This document shows positions 5,862-9,810 of a stretch of 9,810 nucleotides of DNA, in pieces. The stretch is from Candidatus Tayloriibacteriota bacterium (GTDB lineage Bacteria > Patescibacteriota > Minisyncoccia > Phycocordibacterales > UBA11359): the NCBI GenBank assembly GCA_003455555.1, contig DMQX01000045.1:3006-12815 (forward strand). The letters are read 5' to 3'. Below the pieces are notes generated by a model. That model was not told where the DNA came from, made no database searches, and saw only the letters and a list, made by a program, of their open reading frames with translations. The stretch's first letter is position 1; each line of letters begins with the position of its first letter. The position numbers were made by a program, and so were the translations under genes.

Positions 5862-6335
5862 TTACGCAATACTTACAACTGTGTATTTTATATTACCCTT
5901 TGGACTCTTAAAATCAAAACTTTGGCCTTTTTTCTTGCCCATCAAGGTCTCGCCGAGAGGAGAACTGTATGAAAGCTTACCTTTACTCACGTCAGCTTCC
6001 TCACTGCTGACCATTAGGTATTCCGCTGGCTCCGAACCCTCTTTTTTAATAACGACTTTAGAACCGATCGTAACAGCGTCAGTGGCGTGGCCGGAAACGA
6101 TAAGAGCAGTTTTCAAAAGAGCTTCAATTTTGCCAATGCGCTCCTCAATGTTGGATTGTGCTTCGCGCGCTTCCTGATACTCAGCATTTTCAGATAGATC
6201 ACCCAGCGACTTAGCGTATTCAAGGTCCTGTGCAATCTCTTTGCGTCGGACAGTCTTCAAGTTCTCAAGTTCAGCGTTTAACGCATCAAACTTTTCCTTC
6301 GTCAAATACGTGCTCTCCTGATTCATGATTTTCAT
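5862..6335 (-). CDS. greA: Transcription elongation factor GreA
   Basis: A 157-residue factor that enters the secondary channel of RNA polymerase and stimulates cleavage of backtracked RNA. The N-terminal half is an antiparallel coiled coil whose tip carries the family signature GDLSENAEYQEAREAQ (about 45-60), with the acidic Asp and Glu that act at the polymerase active site. The C-terminal globular domain includes TIGSKVVIKK, the SPLGETLMGKKKGQSFDF segment and a closing strand YTVVSIA. Length matches the family (about 158). The ATG at 6335 is used; the ATG at 6326 is an equally possible start three residues later. The gene has its own promoter and ends near the folded element E3. GreA fits better than GreB by length and sequence. 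Confidence 0.95.
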   Translation of the reverse strand: MKIMNQESTYLTKEKFDALNAELENLKTVRRKEIAQDLEYAKSLGDLSENAEYQEAREAQSNIEERIGKIEALLKTALIVSGHATDAVTIGSKVVIKKEGSEPAEYLMVSSEEADVSKGKLSYSSPLGETLMGKKKGQSFDFKSPKGNIKYTVVSIA

Positions 6336-6381
6336 GATTATTAACTTGCTGATGATATTTTAACAGGATTAATTACGGGTC

Positions 6382-6409
6382 ATTGTAACAAAAAGTCTGG
6401 GGTTGTCAA
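6382..6409 (-). promoter_or_regulatory. Promoter of greA
   Basis: On the minus strand TTGACA (6404-6409), a perfect -35, and TACAAT (6382-6387), five of six for -10, are 16 bases apart. TGT directly before the -10 makes it an extended type. The start would be near 6375 with a leader of about 40 bases. It lies in the spacer after the mrdA stop codon, so greA does not depend on readthrough from the cell-shape operon. No terminator is seen between mrdA and this promoter. Confidence 0.8.
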
Positions 6410-6428
6410 ATCTTACTTATTTTCGAAG

Positions 6429-8096
6429 TTATTTGAAGTATTCCGGTGTATTCTGTGACATCCAATCCAGGAGTCCTCTCATCACAAAGACCGAACCAGT
6501 CAAGTTATCACGTGAGCCTTTTTCCATTATAACCGCGAAAGCATAGTGAGGATCGTCATATGGAAAGAAGCCAGTTATCCATGAGTTTACCGTTGCTTTA
6601 GTCGTACCAAGCTCGGCTGTACCAGACTTGGCCGCCACTTTGACATAGGGAACGTTAAGCGCGGCCGTGATGCCGTCAGTCACGCCCAGGCGCATACCTT
6701 CCTGGACGATATTGAAGTTTTGCTGATCAATTGGCACGGACGTTTTCTGGATCGGCTGACCAGTCAAAACTGTTGGCTCTAGCAGAGAGCCTTTGTTGGC
6801 AATGGACGCTACAGCCCGAACGGCTTGTATAGGGGTCACCTGGAAGCCATATTGCCCGATAGCCGTGTGATAAGTGTCACCCAGTCGCCACGGTTCACCA
6901 TTAAAGTTTGCCGCTTTCCATTCAGGCGTTGGAATAGTGCCGACTTTGCCATTAAAAAATCCATTACCAACATCACCGCCAAATCCGAACAATTTTAAAT
7001 AGGAATCGATCGCATTGATACCTAAACCTTTTTGATCACCGAAACCTCCGCCCACGGTATAAAAATACACGTCGGACGACATAGCCAGTGCGTGACGCAT
7101 ATCCATCAAACCAAGTGGTTTCCAATCACGGAAAACTGAACTCAGTTCTGGATAATAGGGATTCGGCACAGTGATAGAACCGGTGCTGAGGATCTGCTTT
7201 GCCGGATCGATTATTTTTTCCTGCAGTGCCGCAAGAGCCATATATGGTTTGACAATAGAACCAGGTGTATACAATCCTGATACGACCTTATCCAAAAACG
7301 GGTGGTTGATATTTGAATTGTATGAATCGATCGACGTACTATCTTTACCATCGGTCATGACCTGCGAACTAAATTCCGGATCGCTGGTCATAGCAATTAT
7401 TTCACCGGTTCGAACATCCATAATGACACCTGCGCCACCAGCAAAGCCGACTTTTTGGGCCAACGCGCCGATCTGTGTGTAAAGTTCATTTTGGATTCGG
7501 GAATCAATAGATAAAGTCATGTTTTCACCATGAACCGGAGGATTTATCACGCTTTCTGATTGGACTTTGCCGCTGGCATTAGTTTCAACGATCTGTAAAC
7601 CGTTGGTTCCGGCCAAAGCGGAATTGTAAAAGCCTTCTACACCGTCTTCCCCACCCAGCTGTTCACGATAATAAAAACCAGATGAATCTTTAGTCGGGTA
7701 TTTGACATAACCAAGCACGTGCGAGAGTCCCGGTAAATCTATATATTGTCTCAAAGAGAAATTATTGTCCGCTTCATTGGGAACATTCCAGGCCAGCAAG
7801 GTATGATTGCGATCATAAATAAGACCGCGCTCCGCGAAAACTGGCGTTTGTCTTAAGCGATTATTTTCGGCCCTCTGAGAATTGTCATCGCCATGGGCAA
7901 TCTGCAGATACCAGAGTCTAGAAGCAAAAGAGACTAGGATGATTAAAAAGAAAATACCGAGATACCAAATCGATCTAGATTGGATCGGCTTTTCCATTCG
8001 GCCCTCGAACTGATGTTGATCAAATTCCGGTAAATTGCTCGAGTCCAAAAATATTTCGTCCGGTTCGATCTCACTATTTAGAAAGTTCTTTGCCAT
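6429..8096 (-). CDS. mrdA: Class B penicillin-binding protein PBP2, elongation transpeptidase, compact form
   Basis: A 555-residue DD-transpeptidase of the PBP2 group, which crosslinks lateral-wall peptidoglycan. A cytoplasmic tail of about 40 residues, rich in acidic residues, precedes a single membrane helix at about 43-61. The pedestal has AERGLIYDRN (88-97), GLSHVLGYV (123-131) and GVEGFYNSALAGTNG (152-166). Catalytic motifs are SIVK (S280, K283), SSD (340-342) and KSGT (490-493); the Asp in the second motif is typical of PBP2 rather than FtsI. From membrane helix to active-site Ser it is some 70 residues shorter than in E. coli PBP2, because the pedestal between residues 101 and 123 is cut down. 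Its start overlaps the MreD-like gene by 19 bases and it follows mreB and mreC, which supports the elongation role. Confidence 0.92.
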   Translation of the reverse strand: MAKNFLNSEIEPDEIFLDSSNLPEFDQHQFEGRMEKPIQSRSIWYLGIFFLIILVSFASRLWYLQIAHGDDNSQRAENNRLRQTPVFAERGLIYDRNHTLLAWNVPNEADNNFSLRQYIDLPGLSHVLGYVKYPTKDSSGFYYREQLGGEDGVEGFYNSALAGTNGLQIVETNASGKVQSESVINPPVHGENMTLSIDSRIQNELYTQIGALAQKVGFAGGAGVIMDVRTGEIIAMTSDPEFSSQVMTDGKDSTSIDSYNSNINHPFLDKVVSGLYTPGSIVKPYMALAALQEKIIDPAKQILSTGSITVPNPYYPELSSVFRDWKPLGLMDMRHALAMSSDVYFYTVGGGFGDQKGLGINAIDSYLKLFGFGGDVGNGFFNGKVGTIPTPEWKAANFNGEPWRLGDTYHTAIGQYGFQVTPIQAVRAVASIANKGSLLEPTVLTGQPIQKTSVPIDQQNFNIVQEGMRLGVTDGITAALNVPYVKVAAKSGTAELGTTKATVNSWITGFFPYDDPHYAFAVIMEKGSRDNLTGSVFVMRGLLDWMSQNTPEYFK

Positions 8097-8368
8097 AGGT
8101 CTTTGCGAACTTTTGATCTTAAAGTGATGATAATAAGGAACAGAATAAGGGCTACCAAAGAGTAGATATAAACAAAATTATAAAACATTTCCCGAGGTGC
8201 GCCGTAGATCACATCAAAAGCAAAGGCGGCCAAAGGAAATTCAAAATATCTTGGGTAATACCAGGCACAAATTATACCGACAGGAAAAATTATCCACCAG
8301 GCACCAGCCATGGCTGATCCAAATAAAACAACGTCTAAAATAATTCTCTGAAGAAGTTTGTTTTTCAT
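8078..8368 (-). CDS. Small MreD-like integral membrane protein
   Basis: A protein of 96 residues when started at the ATG at 8368, one base after the mreC stop codon. Hydrophobic segments lie at about residues 9-37 (one long or two short helices), 43-56 and 62-83, with a basic C-terminal tail. AFDVIYGAP (about 50-58) resembles the Asp-containing segment conserved in MreD, and the gene sits exactly where mreD belongs, between mreC and the PBP2 gene. Typical MreD has 150-170 residues and five or six helices, so this is reduced or highly diverged. An in-frame ATG at 8413 would add 15 residues but would overlap mreC by 44 bases and gives a Cys-rich, non-membrane start; I reject it. Confidence 0.65.
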   Translation of the reverse strand: MKNKLLQRIILDVVLFGSAMAGAWWIIFPVGIICAWYYPRYFEFPLAAFAFDVIYGAPREMFYNFVYIYSLVALILFLIIITLRSKVRKDLWQRTF

Positions 8369-8369
8369 A

Positions 8370-9143
8370 CTATGAAATGCGGGTCCTTTCGATCTGCAAA
8401 AAATGCAATTCACTCATGTTGACTGGCAGACTAAAACGAGCGTAAATAAACGGGTCGTTCTCTGTGGTCTCAATGTTTTCAACGTGACCGAAGATATCAG
8501 CCCCGATACCTGGTGCCGAGATCGGGTCACCTTGAACGACCTCTGTGCCTTTGGGTAATTTAACCAAAAAATTTCCACCGCCCTGAGCATCGGCGGTCGC
8601 TTGAATATTTTTGCCGATCATAACTTGAACTTTTTGGCCTGAAGAAGAAAATAATTGAATTGTGGAGGTATGAGGGTAAACCGTGATGACTGTGCCAATC
8701 GGCACAAGACCTAGAGCCAAGACTGTGTCGCCCGCTGACACCATATCACTTGAACCAACATCAAGAACTACCGTGTCATACAAGGAAAAAGGCGGCTTGA
8801 CTAGAACCGTAGCTAGGATTGCTGAACTATTGCTATGGCGGCCAAGCAATTCTTTGAGATCCGAATTTTCTTGAACCAACAATTTGTCGCGATCGACGGC
8901 AACCTGCACTTCAGCCAGCTTATTCTTTAGGCTAGTATTTTCAGTTTCAACGGAGTTTTTGGAGGTGAAAACGCCGAAGGCCGCCGCGCCGACCTCGTTG
9001 ACGTACGAAGTCGCTTTCATGAACGGCGCGGCGACCGACGTCCCGCCATATTTAATAAGACCAGCCACGAGCAAAACTCCAGCCAAAATCCAGGTTGAAA
9101 TCCAGACTTTATTCCTAGATTTGGGGCGGTGTATCGTCTTCAT
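8370..9143 (-). CDS. mreC: Rod shape-determining protein MreC
   Basis: A 257-residue bitopic protein that links the MreB filament to the periplasmic wall-synthesis enzymes and activates PBP2. A basic N-terminal tail (residues 1-12) is followed by one membrane helix at about 13-31, a coiled-coil segment at about 64-105 (ETENTSLKNKLAEVQ and QENSDLKELLG) and the two beta-barrel lobes. Family-like segments include VLVKPPFSLYDTVVLDVG and GLVPIGTVITVYPHTSTIQL, then a strand with SSGQKVQVMIG. The start at 9143 overlaps the end of mreB by 29 bases. A slightly later start is possible, but this one keeps the basic tail before the helix. There is no obvious ribosome-binding site, so coupling to mreB translation is likely. 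Confidence 0.9.
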   Translation of the reverse strand: MKTIHRPKSRNKVWISTWILAGVLLVAGLIKYGGTSVAAPFMKATSYVNEVGAAAFGVFTSKNSVETENTSLKNKLAEVQVAVDRDKLLVQENSDLKELLGRHSNSSAILATVLVKPPFSLYDTVVLDVGSSDMVSAGDTVLALGLVPIGTVITVYPHTSTIQLFSSSGQKVQVMIGKNIQATADAQGGGNFLVKLPKGTEVVQGDPISAPGIGADIFGHVENIETTENDPFIYARFSLPVNMSELHFLQIERTRIS

Positions 9144-9798
9144 TGACTAACAGTATATCACTATATTTTTCAATGTCCTCTAAAATAATTCCGGTACCAC
9201 GAGCCACAGCTGTTAAAGGGTCATCTGCCACATGAACAGGTAGACCCAAATGTTCATGCAATATCACATCCAATCCGGAAATAAGCGACCCTCCACCAGT
9301 TAAATAAACACCTCTTTGCATTACATCAGAAACTACTTCTGGCGGTGTAGTTTCCAAAACTTCTTTGGCCGCATCAAGCAAAGTCGCAATCGATTGACCA
9401 ATAGCCTCCCGAATATCAGATTCTGTCACCACAACCTCACGCGGCAAACCGGTAATAAGGTCACGACCTTTTATAATCGCTTCTTTCGGCGTGCTGTTCG
9501 CCAACACCGACCCGATAGAAATTTTTATCTGCTCAGCGGTTTTTTCCCCGATCAAAATCTTGAACTCACTGCGGATGTAACTGACGATGTCATTGTTAAG
9601 TTTATCGCCGGCAATTCTCAAATTCTTTGAGCGAACCACGCCACCAAGTGAAATGATCGCAATATCAGAAGTACCTCCGCCAATATCGATAATCATAGTT
9701 CCGACCGGTTCATGAACAGGTAAATGGATACCGATAGCGGCAGCCATCGGTTCTTCAACGATAAAGACCTGGCGCGCGCCGGCGTTGTGCGTTGCATC
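9115..9798 (-). CDS. mreB: Rod shape-determining protein MreB, C-terminal two thirds (cut at the contig end)
   Basis: An actin-like ATPase that forms membrane-bound filaments guiding lateral wall synthesis. About 227 C-terminal residues are present; the N-terminal roughly 110-120 are beyond the window. Reading begins DATHNAGARQVFIVEEP, followed by MAAAIGI and the nucleotide-binding IIDIGGGTSDIAIISLGG. Further on are GDKLNNDIVSYIRSEF, GRDLITGLPREVVVTESDI, GVYLTGGGSLISGLD and the C-terminal DDPLTAVARGTGIILED. The frame is open through the real sequence; just beyond it the terminal 13 bases put a TAA (9805-9807) in frame, which fits adapter sequence rather than a genuine stop. The stop codon overlaps the start of mreC. 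Confidence 0.95.
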   Translation of the reverse strand, partial: DATHNAGARQVFIVEEPMAAAIGIHLPVHEPVGTMIIDIGGGTSDIAIISLGGVVRSKNLRIAGDKLNNDIVSYIRSEFKILIGEKTAEQIKISIGSVLANSTPKEAIIKGRDLITGLPREVVVTESDIREAIGQSIATLLDAAKEVLETTPPEVVSDVMQRGVYLTGGGSLISGLDVILHEHLGLPVHVADDPLTAVARGTGIILEDIEKYSDILLVNEDDTPPQI

Positions 9799-9810
9799 TG
9801 TCTCTTATAC
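9798..9810 (+). other. Residual Nextera/Tn5 mosaic-end adapter
   Basis: The terminal CTGTCTCTTATAC is the first 13 bases of the Tn5 mosaic-end sequence used in Nextera libraries. On the minus strand it puts the codons GTA TAA GAG ACA directly before the conserved DAT of MreB, introducing an in-frame stop where the family has coding sequence. The first base (9798) may also be genuine, as it completes the Asp codon. Confidence 0.9.

Noticed and set aside
8369..8413. Longer start for the MreD-like gene
   Set aside because: It would overlap mreC by 44 bases and add a polar, cysteine-containing leader before the first membrane segment; the ATG at 8368 directly follows the mreC stop.

Overview
This window looks like a chromosomal piece from a streamlined bacterium, most plausibly Candidate Phyla Radiation (Patescibacteria, perhaps Parcubacteria-like). 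The clues are a compact division and cell-shape gene set with shortened proteins (MurF without its N-terminal domain, a PBP2 with a short pedestal, an MreD-like protein under 100 residues), weak or absent Shine-Dalgarno sites, and tight overlapping gene junctions. That assignment is inference; no marker in the window settles it. The last 13 bases match the Nextera/Tn5 mosaic-end adapter, so the contig end is a library artefact.

Layout. A minus-strand tRNA-Glu(CTC) lies at 21-92 with its own candidate promoter. A minus-strand division and cell-wall cluster runs from 4960 down to 254: mraZ, rsmH, an FtsL-like protein, ftsI and murF. AAGTGG-type repeats that look like MraZ boxes lie in front of mraZ. 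Between 4961 and 5342 is a regulatory intergenic region. At 5343-5666 sits a lone plus-strand gene of unknown function with a near-consensus promoter, a leader hairpin, a clear Shine-Dalgarno site, an intrinsic terminator and GC-rich codon use unlike its neighbours. Then come minus-strand greA (5862-6335, own strong promoter) and the cell-shape cluster mreB(partial)-mreC-mreD-like-mrdA (9798 down to 6429).

How the genes fit together. MurF finishes the peptidoglycan precursor peptide. FtsI and the FtsL-like protein act in septal wall synthesis. MreB, MreC, the MreD-like protein and PBP2 form the elongation machinery. MraZ and RsmH are the usual leaders of the division cluster, and GreA rescues stalled RNA polymerase.

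The most interesting signal is non-coding. Three copies of a roughly 95-base folded element (149-244, 5100-5193 inverted, 5754-5848) share a core: a GCGC-loop-GCGC hairpin followed by GAG, then an A-run/T-run hairpin, then CGTGTG, all enclosed by a long terminal stem. Stem sequences differ between copies but keep pairing, including compensatory changes. Each copy sits between separate transcription units. It may be a boundary/terminator element, a MITE-like or REP-like repeat, or a structured RNA; I do not recognise it as a named family.
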